Positions 1 through 7,486 of a DNA stretch of 64,000 nt are shown here, piece by piece. Origin of the DNA: Pseudomonas sp. C1C7 (GTDB lineage Bacteria; Pseudomonadota; Gammaproteobacteria; Pseudomonadales; Pseudomonadaceae); NCBI RefSeq assembly GCF_013359595.1, contig NZ_JABFMP010000021.1:52028-116027 (forward strand), read 5' to 3'. The position numbers were made by a program, and so were the translations under genes. Positions within the stretch are counted from its first letter, which is position 1. Every line of letters begins with the position of its first letter. The notes under the pieces are model-generated. The model did no database searches. It was not told where the DNA came from and saw only the letters and a program-made list of their open reading frames with translations.

Positions 1-667
1 CGAACAGCAGGCGCGCCGGCGGATAACCGGGGTCTTCCATGGCCACGATACTACCGGGCCGGGTCAGTACGCGGGAAATCAGGTCCAGGGCCTGCTGTGC
101 GCCGTTGCACACCACCACGTCCTCGTCCTGACAATTGACACCCCGGGAAAACGAGATGTGCCGGGCGATGGCATTGCGCAGCGCCGGCAGGCCTTCGGCC
201 AGGCTGTAGAAGCCCTTGGACGAGGCGATCTGGCGCAAGGCGTGGGCCGTGCAGCGGCGCCAGTCATCCTGGGGGAACTGACCCTTGCCGGTGGCGCCGC
301 CGATGAAGTCATAACGCAGCGAACCTTCCAGGGTCGGGTGGCGCAGGAACACCGGCAGGTTGCGCCAGGACTCGATCACCTCGAATCCGGCCAGCTCCGA
401 AGGGTTCTGCTTGCGCTCGACCTTCGAAGCACGGGCATTGACGTAGGTGCCCTTGCCGATCACCCCGGTGAGGAAGTTTTCGTAGGTCAGTTGGGCGTAG
501 GTATCGGAAATGGTCTTGCGCGAAATGCCCAGTTGCTCGGCCAGCAAACGACTGGGTGGAAGCTGCGTCCCCGCTGCCAGGCGGCCCGATTCGATGGCGC
601 TGCGCAGTTGGTTGTACAACTGGCCCGCCAGATCCTTGCGGCCGTTGATGACAACATGAAGTTCCAT
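1..667 (-). CDS. MocR-type GntR/aminotransferase-fold transcriptional regulator (3' end cut by window)
   Basis: Only the first 222 residues lie in the window; the gene runs off the left edge. The protein starts MELHVVINGRKDLAGQLYNQ. Residues about 10-75 form a GntR winged helix (LPPSRLLAEQLGISRKTISD is the recognition region). A linker follows, then the start of a fold-type I aminotransferase domain (VVVCNGAQQALDLI, MEDPGYPPARLL), the usual MocR/PdxR layout. Members normally use pyridoxal phosphate as an effector-sensing cofactor rather than for catalysis. In P. aeruginosa a MocR regulator (MpaR, PA4132) sits beside the orphan ccoN4 locus, so this may be its counterpart, although here about 3 kb of other genes lie between. 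The lysine that binds PLP would be beyond the edge and cannot be checked. Confidence 0.85.
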   Translation of the reverse strand, partial: MELHVVINGRKDLAGQLYNQLRSAIESGRLAAGTQLPPSRLLAEQLGISRKTISDTYAQLTYENFLTGVIGKGTYVNARASKVERKQNPSELAGFEVIESWRNLPVFLRHPTLEGSLRYDFIGGATGKGQFPQDDWRRCTAHALRQIASSKGFYSLAEGLPALRNAIARHISFSRGVNCQDEDVVVCNGAQQALDLISRVLTRPGSIVAMEDPGYPPARLLF

Positions 668-917
668 ACCGACAGGCTCCTGCGGTGATCTGTTCGCGGC
701 GTGCGTTGCGAAAGATTACCCGGATTGGCCTACGGGAATGAAGTTGTGCAGGGAAAAAACGCTGAATTGGACTAGTGCGGCAGTGGTCTGCGGAAAAATC
801 GAGGAATTGGCCGTTGGCCGAAAGGCACTTGATGATTAGGATGGCGCCCAGTTCAAGTTCATAGGTTTCGGTAAAGAGAAGTTCGAAGTTTTTTACAGTT
901 TTGGTATCTCCACCATC

Positions 918-950
918 AGCCTTGTAATGATTATTGCAGGGCTTTTTTTA
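918..950 (+). terminator. Rho-independent terminator-like hairpin on the plus strand
   Basis: AGCCTTG (918-924) pairs with CAGGGCT (937-943, one G-U) across a 12-base loop and is followed by seven T residues (943-949). The orientation fits a plus-strand transcript, yet no plus-strand coding gene lies upstream within the window, so the RNA it would end is unknown. Confidence 0.5.
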
Positions 951-976
951 TTTCAGTTGTAACGCTGTTTTAATGC

Positions 977-1010
977 TCATCCTTGCAAGTTGTCTAGCTT
1001 GCAAGGATGA
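977..1010. repeat. Perfect 13-bp inverted repeat, 8-base loop
   Basis: TCATCCTTGCAAG (977-989) and CTTGCAAGGATGA (998-1010) are exact reverse complements. It lies 26 bases past the stop of the minus-strand gene at 1036. There is no T tract on either side, so it looks more like a 3'-end stabilising hairpin or a protein-binding palindrome than a classical intrinsic terminator. Confidence 0.6.
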
Positions 1011-1035
1011 ACCGGGGAGCCAGTCATTGCCAAAC

Positions 1036-1233
1036 TCAGCTGGCTTTGACAGGAAGGCTTTGCGTACGTTCGGCGGTGCTGCTGTTGTCGTGCTTGATGC
1101 GTTCGTTCTGTGCGGCAAGCTCTTGAACTCGGGCGTTTGCGCGTTCGATCAGGCGATCGCTGCCACCTTCGGCGAAAGTCAGGCCGGAGAAAGCTGCGCA
1201 CAACAGGCTGCCTGCGATAACCAGATTTTTCAT
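1036..1233 (-). CDS. Small exported protein of unknown function (65 aa)
   Basis: The ORF is open further upstream (to 1341), but the start at 1233 is preferred: AAAGG lies about nine bases upstream, and translation from there gives a clear signal peptide (MKNLVIAGSLLCAAFSGLTFA, cleavage about residue 21). The mature part is about 44 residues, charged and helical (SDRLIERANARVQELAAQNE), with Arg, Glu and Gln spacing that could form a short coiled coil. No family was recognised. It stands alone on the minus strand, between the hairpin at 977-1010 and a 300-base gap shared with the divergent AhpD-like gene. Confidence 0.65.
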   Translation of the reverse strand: MKNLVIAGSLLCAAFSGLTFAEGGSDRLIERANARVQELAAQNERIKHDNSSTAERTQSLPVKAS

Positions 1234-1533
1234 GATGTTTACCTTTGAGCTAGCGTTGGGAGTGTCTGGATGACGGCGCCAGTTTAAGTAGCGTTTGGCG
1301 CGGCAAGGAATATCCAATTTTGAAGTTATCGGGGTGGCCAATAGTTGATTGTGAAGTTGAATTGCTCAACTTGAGAAGAGCCTGTGCGTGTATCTGGACC
1401 TGGTGTGGAGTTGTCCGTTAGTTGAGCGCGAAGGTGATTAAAGTGGTCACCCGTTTTTTCGCACAATTGGATCTGGCGTCATCCGCCGCTTGTGCCACTC
1501 TTCAACTATCTCACCTGATTTGATAGGCCTGCC
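1234..1533. other. Divergent promoter region
   Basis: This gap lies between the small exported protein (minus) and the AhpD-like gene (plus), so it should carry both promoters. The only clear structure is the palindrome at 1354-1372. No confident -35/-10 pair could be picked by eye. Confidence 0.4.
1354..1372. promoter_or_regulatory. Operator-like palindrome
   Basis: AAGTTGA (1354-1360) and TCAACTT (1366-1372) are perfect 7-bp arms around a 5-base spacer. It lies in the divergent gap about 120 bases from the minus-strand start and 160 from the plus-strand start. It contains a T-N11-A arrangement as seen in LysR-type sites, and a LysR gene lies just downstream. Binding is inferred only. Confidence 0.3.
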
Positions 1534-1974
1534 ATGAACCCTCGTCTGGACTACTACAGCGCGTCTCCCAAGGCGATGAAAGCGATGATCGCCATGGAAG
1601 CGCTGACCAGCAGCCTGAGCATCGAAGCGCAGCTGCTGCACCTGATCAAGATCCGCGCCTCGCAGCTCAACGGTTGTGCGTTCTGCACAGACATGCACTC
1701 GGTGGATGCCCGGCGCCTGGGCGAAACCGACCGGCGCCTGTATTCCATCGTGGTCTGGCGCGACAGCAACTTCTTCAACCCCCGCGAGCGCGCCGCCCTG
1801 GCCTGGACCGAAGCGGTGACGCTGCTTTCGGAAAACCATGTGCCGGACGACGTCTATGAACAGGCACGGGAGCAGTTCAGCGAAGGCGAGCTGGTGGACC
1901 TGACCATCGCCGTCACCACCATCAACAGCTGGAATCGGCTGGCGGTGAGTTTCCGGCAAAGCCCGAGCACCTGA
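1534..1974 (+). CDS. Carboxymuconolactone decarboxylase / AhpD-like family protein
   Basis: A 146-residue protein of the AhpD-like fold. The redox motif CAFC (C48, C51) followed by H55 in the helix NGCAFCTDMHSVDAR is the AhpD core signature. Members act as small peroxidase-type or thiol-disulfide reductase-like cytoplasmic enzymes, and many Pseudomonas copies are called alkylhydroperoxidase-domain proteins. The C-terminal half (ERAALAWTEAVTLL, LVDLTIAVTTINSWNR) matches the family helices. It is followed after 70 bases by a LysR-type gene on the same strand that may control it. The true substrate cannot be told from sequence. Confidence 0.85.
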   Translation: MNPRLDYYSASPKAMKAMIAMEALTSSLSIEAQLLHLIKIRASQLNGCAFCTDMHSVDARRLGETDRRLYSIVVWRDSNFFNPRERAALAWTEAVTLLSENHVPDDVYEQAREQFSEGELVDLTIAVTTINSWNRLAVSFRQSPST

Positions 1975-2044
1975 GCGACTGTCATATCCGTTTCATGAAC
2001 GATACGCACGATGGTATTCCCCAGAGATCGACAGGGAGTCATCA

Positions 2045-3031
2045 ATGTCATTCATGGAACCTGCCGGCCAGCGCTACATCGCGCCATACCGTGCGTCCAC
2101 CGATAACAGCTCCAGCGCCTGGCGCGTCCCTGCGCAGCAGATCGACCCGCTGCTGGCGCAGTGTTTCAGCGTCACCGCCCGTTGCGGCTGCTACATGCAG
2201 GCCGCGCGCCGCCTCAACATCAAGGCGACCCTGCTGCGCAAACAATTGGCCCAGCTCGAAGCGCAACTGCAATGTTCATTGTTCAGCGCATCGGACAACG
2301 GCATAGCCCTGAGCCGCGACGGGCTGCAATTGCAGGCGCAACTGATCGCGCTGGCCCACGAACGTGATCTGCCGGTGATCGAACAACCGCAGGTGCGTCT
2401 GGCTGTTTCCGAATCGATCCTGCACGACATTCTCGGTCGCGACCTGGTGGCGCTGCTGCGGCGCAACGCCAGTGTGCGTCTGGACATCATCACCCTCGAC
2501 AGCGAACTGGCCCTGCAAGCGGCAAGTGCCGATGTGGTGGTGTGGCTGGCGGGTACCGACGCGCCGCTGCCCGGCCCGAGTTTCGCCACCGCCGAGCCTG
2601 AACGTCTGGCGCGAGTGGATTACCTGCCGCACATCGCCAAGCGCTATTCCCGGGCGGCCTCGCGGCCCGACAGCCTCGATGATCTTGCGGACTTCTTGCT
2701 GGTACAGTGGCAGCAGGACCGCGAGATCGAAAGCTTTCGGCCGTGGAACTCGCTGGTCGACCAGCGTCTGGCCGGGGTGGTGCAGTTGCATGCCTATGGC
2801 TTGATGCAGGAGATGATCCGTTGCAGTGCTTGCATCGGGCTGCTACCGGGCTACATGAGCCGCTTCGATCGGGGCCTGATCGGGTTGCCGGAACTGTTCA
2901 GCCAGCCGATGCAGCGGCAGGTGTGGATGGCGGTGAACGCCGAGACACAGGGCGAGGCGCAGGTACAGATGCTGGTGGAAATGATCCACGGCACCTTCCG
3001 CGAGCGGCAGGACTGGTTCCACCCACTGTAG
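2045..3031 (+). CDS. LysR-family transcriptional regulator
   Basis: 328 residues. After an unusually long N-terminal tail (about 30 residues), the HTH lies at about residues 45-90 (MQAARRLNIKATLLRKQLAQ, then LEAQLQCSLF). The HTH is divergent, but order and spacing are those of LysR proteins. The rest fits a LysR substrate-binding domain (VRLAVSESILHDILGRDLVA, ...). GGGAG lies upstream of the ATG with good spacing. The stop codon TAG (3029-3031) is part of the first arm of the REPIN at 3027-3129, so the last codons may have been set by that insertion. It follows the AhpD-like gene in the same direction and probably regulates it. Confidence 0.8.
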   Translation: MSFMEPAGQRYIAPYRASTDNSSSAWRVPAQQIDPLLAQCFSVTARCGCYMQAARRLNIKATLLRKQLAQLEAQLQCSLFSASDNGIALSRDGLQLQAQLIALAHERDLPVIEQPQVRLAVSESILHDILGRDLVALLRRNASVRLDIITLDSELALQAASADVVVWLAGTDAPLPGPSFATAEPERLARVDYLPHIAKRYSRAASRPDSLDDLADFLLVQWQQDREIESFRPWNSLVDQRLAGVVQLHAYGLMQEMIRCSACIGLLPGYMSRFDRGLIGLPELFSQPMQRQVWMAVNAETQGEAQVQMLVEMIHGTFRERQDWFHPL

Positions 3032-3129
3032 GAGCCGAGCTTGCTCGCGATGGTCCTCAACGATAACGCGGGAAACCTGTTGCCCCGCGGCGTCTGTGAG
3101 TCCATCGCGAGCAAGCTCGGCTCCTACAG
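3027..3129. repeat. REPIN (inverted REP pair, GAGCCGAGCTTGCTCGCGA type)
   Basis: Arms 3027-3054 and 3102-3129 are inverted copies reading CTGTAGGAGCCGAGCTTGCT onward, around a 47-base spacer containing AACGATAACGCGGGAAACCT. The same arms and a closely similar spacer occur at 5679-5780, and the spacer recurs in the opposite orientation at 53095-53198. Confidence 0.9.
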
Positions 3130-3204
3130 GGGGAGGAACCTCGCCATCCGGGAGATCGGCAGGTTAGAGTGACCAGCCACCCCCGCATCAAGGACGAATC
3201 ACCC

Positions 3205-3720
3205 ATGCCCGCAACCGACTCCGTCATCACCCTCGAACGCCTCAACGAATCCCACCTCGAAGGCATCACCGCGCTGTACCACGAACCCGCTTTCGCCCGG
3301 CAGACCCTGCAAATGCCGTTTCCGTCCATGGAGCTGTGGCGCAAGCGCATCGACCCCGACAACGAGCGCAAGGTGCAGCTGGTGGCGGTGCATCAGGGCA
3401 CGGTCATCGGCAACATCAGCATGGAACAGTATGCCCGCGTGCGCCGCGGCCATGCCGGCAGCTTCGGTATGGGCGTAGCCGTGGCGTGGCAGGGCAAGGG
3501 CGTGGGGTCGAAGCTGCTGGCGGCGGCACTGGACATCGCCGACAACTGGCTGAACCTGCGGCGCATCGAGCTGACCGTGTATGTCGACAACGAAGCGGCC
3601 ATCGGCCTGTACCGCAAATTCGGGTTCGAAACTGAAGGTGTGTTGCGCGATTACGGCTTGCGGGACGGGAAGTGGGTCGATGTGCTGAGCATGGCGCGGT
3701 TGCGTTCGATGCCTGATTGA
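3205..3720 (+). CDS. GNAT family N-acetyltransferase (YhhY-like)
   Basis: The start at 3205 has AAGGA about ten bases upstream; a GTG at 3169 is in frame but lacks an SD. The 171-residue product follows the GNAT fold: acetyl-CoA loop VAWQGKGVGSKLLAAAL (Q/R-x-x-G-x-G type), then ADNWLNLRRIELTVYVDNEA and AIGLYRKFGFETEGVLRDYG. This C-terminal half closely resembles E. coli YhhY, which acetylates amino acids and aminoacyl nucleosides, including toxic aminoacyl-nucleotide antibiotics. Cytoplasmic. It stands alone between two REPINs. The substrate is inferred only from resemblance to YhhY. Confidence 0.85.
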   Translation: MPATDSVITLERLNESHLEGITALYHEPAFARQTLQMPFPSMELWRKRIDPDNERKVQLVAVHQGTVIGNISMEQYARVRRGHAGSFGMGVAVAWQGKGVGSKLLAAALDIADNWLNLRRIELTVYVDNEAAIGLYRKFGFETEGVLRDYGLRDGKWVDVLSMARLRSMPD

Positions 3721-3730
3721 TCAGTCCCAC

Positions 3731-3817
3731 TGTAGGAGCTGTCGAGTGAAACGAGGCTGCGATCTTTTGATGTTTAAAAGCAAAGTCAAAAGATCGCAGC
3801 CTTCGGCAGCTCCTGCA
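3731..3817. repeat. REPIN (GGCTGCGATCTTTTGAT type)
   Basis: Two inverted arms (GTAGGAGCTGTCGAGTGAAA... and its partner ending ...CGGCAGCTCCTGCA) enclose a short A/T-rich loop. The left arm carries the variant stem GTCGAGTGAAACGAGGC, which is also present at 34466. It sits between the convergent GNAT gene and the CcoN partner gene, where it may act as a bidirectional 3'-end structure. Confidence 0.9.
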
Positions 3818-3833
3818 TTGGGCGTTGCAGTTT

Positions 3834-4055
3834 TCAGATCTCCATATTGATCCAGCCCGCCCTGGGCTCCTCCGGCGCGACTGCATTGATGGTCTTGCCC
3901 GTCGCCACCTCAACCCGCCGCGCCACCTCGGGGTCATCGGCAAACGGAATCAGGCTCGCCTCATCCAGGCTTTCAGCGCTCTGGTGCCGCAGGCAGTACT
4001 CGACGGCAAACCACAAAAACGCCACGCCCAAGACATTCAACATGATCTCCATCAT
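3834..4055 (-). CDS. Small membrane protein paired with orphan CcoN (PA4134-like)
   Basis: The 73-residue protein starts MMEIMLNVLGVAFLWFAVEY, a single membrane-spanning helix (about residues 4-20), followed by a soluble tail of about 50 residues. Its ATG shares one base with the ccoN stop (TGATG), so the two are translationally coupled. In P. aeruginosa the orphan ccoN4 gene is likewise followed by a small hypothetical gene (PA4134). A role as accessory subunit, similar in idea to CcoQ/CcoM, is inference from position, size and topology. Confidence 0.75.
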   Translation of the reverse strand: MMEIMLNVLGVAFLWFAVEYCLRHQSAESLDEASLIPFADDPEVARRVEVATGKTINAVAPEEPRAGWINMEI

Positions 4056-5482
4056 CAAGCTATCCGCGCCTCCCGCTCGGCCATTGACACGTCCGCCACC
4101 CGCACCGTGCGCCATACGTTCCAGGCCATCAGCAGCATGCCGGTGAGGAAGAACACGCCGCCGACAAAGCGCACCACGAACCCCGGATGGCTGGCCTGCA
4201 AGGCTTCGACGAAGGAATAGGTCAGCGTGCCGTCGTCGTTGATCGCACGCCACATCAGGCCCTGGGTGATGCCGTTGACCCACATCGAGGCGATGTACAG
4301 CACGGTGCCGATGGTGGCCAGCCAGAAGTGCAGGTTGATCAGCGGCGTGCTGTGCATCTGCTCGCGGCCGAAGACCTTGGGCACCATGTGATAGGTCGCG
4401 CCAAAGGTGATCATCGCCACCCAGCCCAGTGCGCCGGCGTGCACGTGGCCGATGGTCCAGTCGGTGTAGTGGGAGAGGGCGTTGACGGTCTTGATCGCCA
4501 TCATCGGCCCTTCGAACGTCGACATGCCGTAGAAGGCCAGGGACAGCACCAGGAATCGCAGGATCGGGTCGGTGCGCAATTTATGCCAGGCGCCGGAAAG
4601 GGTCATCATGCCGTTGATCATCCCGCCCCAGCTCGGCGCCAGCAGGATCAGCGACATGGCCATGCCCAGCGACTGCGCCCAGTCCGGCAATGCGGTGTAG
4701 TGCAGGTGGTGGGGACCTGCCCAGATGTAGAGGGTGATCAGCGCCCAGAAATGCACGATCGACAGGCGATAGGAGTACACCGGCCGGTTCACCTGTTTCG
4801 GCACGAAGTAATACATCATCCCCAGGAAACCGGTGGTCAGGAAAAAGCCCACGGCGTTGTGCCCGTACCACCACTGGACCATGGCGTCAGTGGCACCGGA
4901 ATACACCGGGTAGGACTTGAACCAGCTCACCGGTATCGACAGGTGATTGACCACGTGCAGCATCGCGATCACCACGATGAAGGCACCGAAGAACCAGTTG
5001 CCGACGTAGATGTGTCTGGTCTTGCGTCGCACCACGGTGGTGAAGAACACGATGGCGTAAGCCACCCAGACCACCGTCATCCACACCGCGCCCGAGAACT
5101 CGATCTCGGCGTATTCCTTGGTCGTGGTGTAGCCCAGCGGCAGGCTGACCAGCATCACCACGATCACTGACTGCCAGCCCCAGAAGGTGAAGGCGGCAAG
5201 CGTGTCGCAGAACAGCCGCACCTGACAGGTGCGCTGTACCGCGTAGTAACTGGCGGCGAATTGCGCGCTGCCGGCGAAGCCGAAAATCACCAGGCTCGTG
5301 TGCAGCGGTCGCAGGCGGCCGAAGCTGGTCCACGGCAGGTCCAGGTTCATTTGGGGCCATACCAGTTGCGAGGCGATCCACACGCCCATCGCCATCCCCA
5401 CGACGCCCCAGACCACTGTGGCGATGATGAATTGGCGCACGACCTTGTAGTTATAAGCCTGTCCGAGAGTTGCTGTGCTCAT
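4055..5482 (-). CDS. ccoN: Orphan cbb3-type cytochrome c oxidase catalytic subunit I
   Basis: The start at 5482 (MSTATLGQAYNYKVVRQFI) is typical for CcoN; the ORF stays open to 5539. The 475-residue product has the expected 12 membrane helices and all catalytic residues: low-spin haem ligands H61 and H348, haem b3 ligand H346, Cu-B ligands H208, H258 and H259, and the cross-linked Tyr Y252 (motifs RPLHTS, WWYGHNAVG, IWAGPHHLHY, GHVHAG). It reduces oxygen to water with proton pumping in the inner membrane. No ccoO, ccoP or ccoG lies beside it, so it must borrow these subunits from another locus, as shown for the orphan CcoN3/CcoN4 subunits of P. aeruginosa. It is divergent from the siroheme reductase at 5813. 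Confidence 0.93.
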   Translation of the reverse strand: MSTATLGQAYNYKVVRQFIIATVVWGVVGMAMGVWIASQLVWPQMNLDLPWTSFGRLRPLHTSLVIFGFAGSAQFAASYYAVQRTCQVRLFCDTLAAFTFWGWQSVIVVMLVSLPLGYTTTKEYAEIEFSGAVWMTVVWVAYAIVFFTTVVRRKTRHIYVGNWFFGAFIVVIAMLHVVNHLSIPVSWFKSYPVYSGATDAMVQWWYGHNAVGFFLTTGFLGMMYYFVPKQVNRPVYSYRLSIVHFWALITLYIWAGPHHLHYTALPDWAQSLGMAMSLILLAPSWGGMINGMMTLSGAWHKLRTDPILRFLVLSLAFYGMSTFEGPMMAIKTVNALSHYTDWTIGHVHAGALGWVAMITFGATYHMVPKVFGREQMHSTPLINLHFWLATIGTVLYIASMWVNGITQGLMWRAINDDGTLTYSFVEALQASHPGFVVRFVGGVFFLTGMLLMAWNVWRTVRVADVSMAEREARIA

Positions 5483-5561
5483 GCTCGATGCTTCCACGGT
5501 TGCAAAGTCGGGCAACTGTAAAAACACCGGCCATTTCAAAACAGGCTCAGGAAAAGTTCAT

Positions 5562-5575
5562 TTGTGCGGATCAGG
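5562..5575 (-). promoter_or_regulatory. Weak Anr/FNR-like box upstream of ccoN
   Basis: On the minus strand CTGATCCGCACAAA matches 7 of 10 consensus positions of TTGAT-N4-ATCAA; one half is good and the other poor. It lies 80 bases before the ccoN start, a workable distance for Anr activation. Oxygen control of cbb3 genes by Anr is established in pseudomonads, but this particular site is only a candidate. Confidence 0.2.
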
Positions 5576-5678
5576 CATAACCATGGTGCCAGTGCGCTCA
5601 AACCCCCTCTGATACGGTTTTTTCAGGTTGAAGTGAGCCTGTAACTCGCTGCGCCGCAAGCCCATAGTCATCGAAAAA

Positions 5679-5780
5679 CTGTAGGAGCACGCTTGCTCGC
5701 GATGGTCGTCAACGATAACGCGGGAAACCTGACACCCAGCGGTGTCTTTGAGTCCATCGCGAGCACGCTCGCTCCTACAG
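5679..5780. repeat. REPIN (GAGCACGCTTGCTCGCGA type)
   Basis: Inverted arms at both ends (CTGTAGGAGCACGCTTGCTC and its reverse complement) flank a spacer with AACGATAACGCGGGAAACCT. Arms and spacer closely match the element at 3027-3129, suggesting that the whole ~100-base unit moves together. It ends about 33 bases before the ATG of the next gene. Confidence 0.9.
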
Positions 5781-5812
5781 GGAAGCGGAACCAACCCTGA
5801 TGAGGTACCCAG

Positions 5813-7486
5813 ATGTATCAGTACGACGACTATGACCGGGCGCTGGTGTTCGAGCGGGTTGCGCAGTTTCGCGATCAGGTCGCGCGCTACATGGCCGGCG
5901 AGCTGAGCGAAGAAGAGTTCCTGCCGTTGCGCCTGCAAAACGGCCTGTACCTGCAAAAGCACGCCTACATGCTGCGGGTGGCGATTCCCTACGGCACCCT
6001 GAGCGCACGGCAGATGCGCACGCTGGCGAGCATCGCCCGGGATTACGATCGCGGCTACGGGCATTTCACCACCCGCCAGAACATGCAGTTCAACTGGATT
6101 GAGCTGGCCCAGGTGCCAGAGATTCTCGAGCGCCTGGCCGAAGTCGAGATGCACGCGATCCAGACCTCCGGCAACTGCGTGCGCAACATCACCACCGAAG
6201 CCTTCGCCGGGGTCGCGGCGGACGAAATGATCGACCCGCGCCCGCTGGCCGAGATCCTGCGCCAGTGGTCGACCATCAACCCGGAATTCCTGTTCCTGCC
6301 GCGCAAGTTCAAGATCGCCATCTGCTCGGCCGAACAGGACCGCGCGGCGATCATGATGCATGACATCGGCCTCTACCTTTATCCGGGCGAAGGCGGGCAG
6401 ATGCTGCTGCGGGTGATCGTCGGTGGTGGCCTGGGGCGTACGCCGATCCTCGGTTTGCAGATCCGCGACGGCTTGCCGTGGCAGCACCTGTTGTCCTACG
6501 TCGAAGCGGTGCTGCGGGTGTACAACCGCCACGGCCGGCGCGACAACAAGTACAAGGCGCGGATCAAGATCCTGGTCAAGGCCTTGGGCATCGAAGCTTT
6601 CGCCCGGGAAGTGGAGGAGGAGTGGCAATACCTCAAGGACGGCCCGGCGCAGTTGACCCTTGATGAGTTCGAGCGGGTCGCCAGTGCTTTCGTCGCCCCG
6701 GGGTATCGTGATCTGGCGAGTATCGATCTGGAATTCGGCGCCCATATGGCGCAGAACCCGGCCTTCGCCCGCTGGGTGTTGCGCAACGTGCAGGCGCACA
6801 AGGTGCCGGGGTACGTCAGCGTGGTGTTGTCGACCAAGCCCGGCATCAGCTCGCCGCCGGGGGATGTCACCACCGCGCAGATGGAGGCGATCGCCGACTG
6901 GTCCGAGCGCTTCGGTTTCGGCGAAATCCGTATCGCCCATGAACAGAACGTGGTGCTGCCGGACGTGCCCAAGGCGGATCTGTTCGCGCTTTGGAGTCTG
7001 GCTTGCGAGCACAATCTGGGCAGCGCCAACATCGGCCTGCTCACCGACATGATCGCCTGCCCCGGTGGCGATTTTTGCGCGCTGGCCAACGCCAAGTCGA
7101 TCCCCATCGCCCAGGGCATCGCCGCGCGTTTCGAAGACCTGGATTATTTGCACGACCTGGGCGACATCAGCCTCAACATTTCCGGCTGCATGAACGCCTG
7201 CGGCCATCACCACATCGGCAACATCGGCATTTTGGGCGTCGATAAGAACGGCAGCGAGTGGTACCAGATCACCCTCGGCGGTGCCCAGGGCAAGAACAGC
7301 GCACTGGGCAAGGTCATCGGCCCGTCGTTCAGCGCCAACGAAGTGCCCGGCGTCATCGAGCGCATCGTCGAGACGTTCGTGCGTTATCGGGAAAGCGAAG
7401 AGTTGTTCGTCGATACCGTGCAGCGCATTGGCCTTGAACCGTTCAAGGAGTCGGTTTATCCGAAAGCGTTGGAGGTGTCGGCATGA
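5813..7486 (+). CDS. Nitrite/sulfite reductase, siroheme-[4Fe-4S] hemoprotein
   Basis: 557 residues with the two-repeat architecture of the CysI/NirA family. It carries the siroheme-[4Fe-4S] cysteines as CPGGDFC (C416, C422) and CMNAC (C459, C463) in SGCMNACGHHH. It catalyses six-electron reduction of sulfite to sulfide or nitrite to ammonia in the cytoplasm. GAGG lies upstream of the ATG. The stop overlaps the start of the DUF934 gene (ATGA). In P. aeruginosa the homologous pair PA4130-PA4129 also lies beside the orphan ccoN4 gene, so the neighbourhood is conserved, although an iron-sulfur protein gene (PA4131) is missing here. In pseudomonads this enzyme is mostly thought to be the assimilatory sulfite reductase. 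Confidence 0.93.
   Translation: MYQYDDYDRALVFERVAQFRDQVARYMAGELSEEEFLPLRLQNGLYLQKHAYMLRVAIPYGTLSARQMRTLASIARDYDRGYGHFTTRQNMQFNWIELAQVPEILERLAEVEMHAIQTSGNCVRNITTEAFAGVAADEMIDPRPLAEILRQWSTINPEFLFLPRKFKIAICSAEQDRAAIMMHDIGLYLYPGEGGQMLLRVIVGGGLGRTPILGLQIRDGLPWQHLLSYVEAVLRVYNRHGRRDNKYKARIKILVKALGIEAFAREVEEEWQYLKDGPAQLTLDEFERVASAFVAPGYRDLASIDLEFGAHMAQNPAFARWVLRNVQAHKVPGYVSVVLSTKPGISSPPGDVTTAQMEAIADWSERFGFGEIRIAHEQNVVLPDVPKADLFALWSLACEHNLGSANIGLLTDMIACPGGDFCALANAKSIPIAQGIAARFEDLDYLHDLGDISLNISGCMNACGHHHIGNIGILGVDKNGSEWYQITLGGAQGKNSALGKVIGPSFSANEVPGVIERIVETFVRYRESEELFVDTVQRIGLEPFKESVYPKALEVSA

Larger units (their letters stand above)
668..1035. other. Intergenic stretch with two RNA hairpins and no convincing gene
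   Basis: This gap separates the MocR start from the 3' end of the next minus-strand gene. It contains a plus-strand terminator-like hairpin (918-950) and a perfect 13-bp inverted repeat (977-1010). The ORFs that cross it have no ribosome binding site or recognisable protein features. A small plus-strand transcript ending at 950 is possible. Confidence 0.5.
5483..5812. other. Divergent promoter region of ccoN and the siroheme reductase
   Basis: This 330-base gap holds both promoters, a REPIN at 5679-5780 close to the reductase start, and a weak FNR/Anr-like site (5562-5575). No coding sequence is supported. Confidence 0.5.

Noticed and set aside
3169..3204. GTG start for the GNAT protein
   Set aside because: No SD before the GTG, while AAGGA precedes the ATG at 3205 and the GNAT fold begins after it.
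5558..7213. Minus-strand ORF of 551 codons opposite the siroheme reductase
   Set aside because: Shadow of the reductase gene, which has complete cluster motifs on the plus strand.
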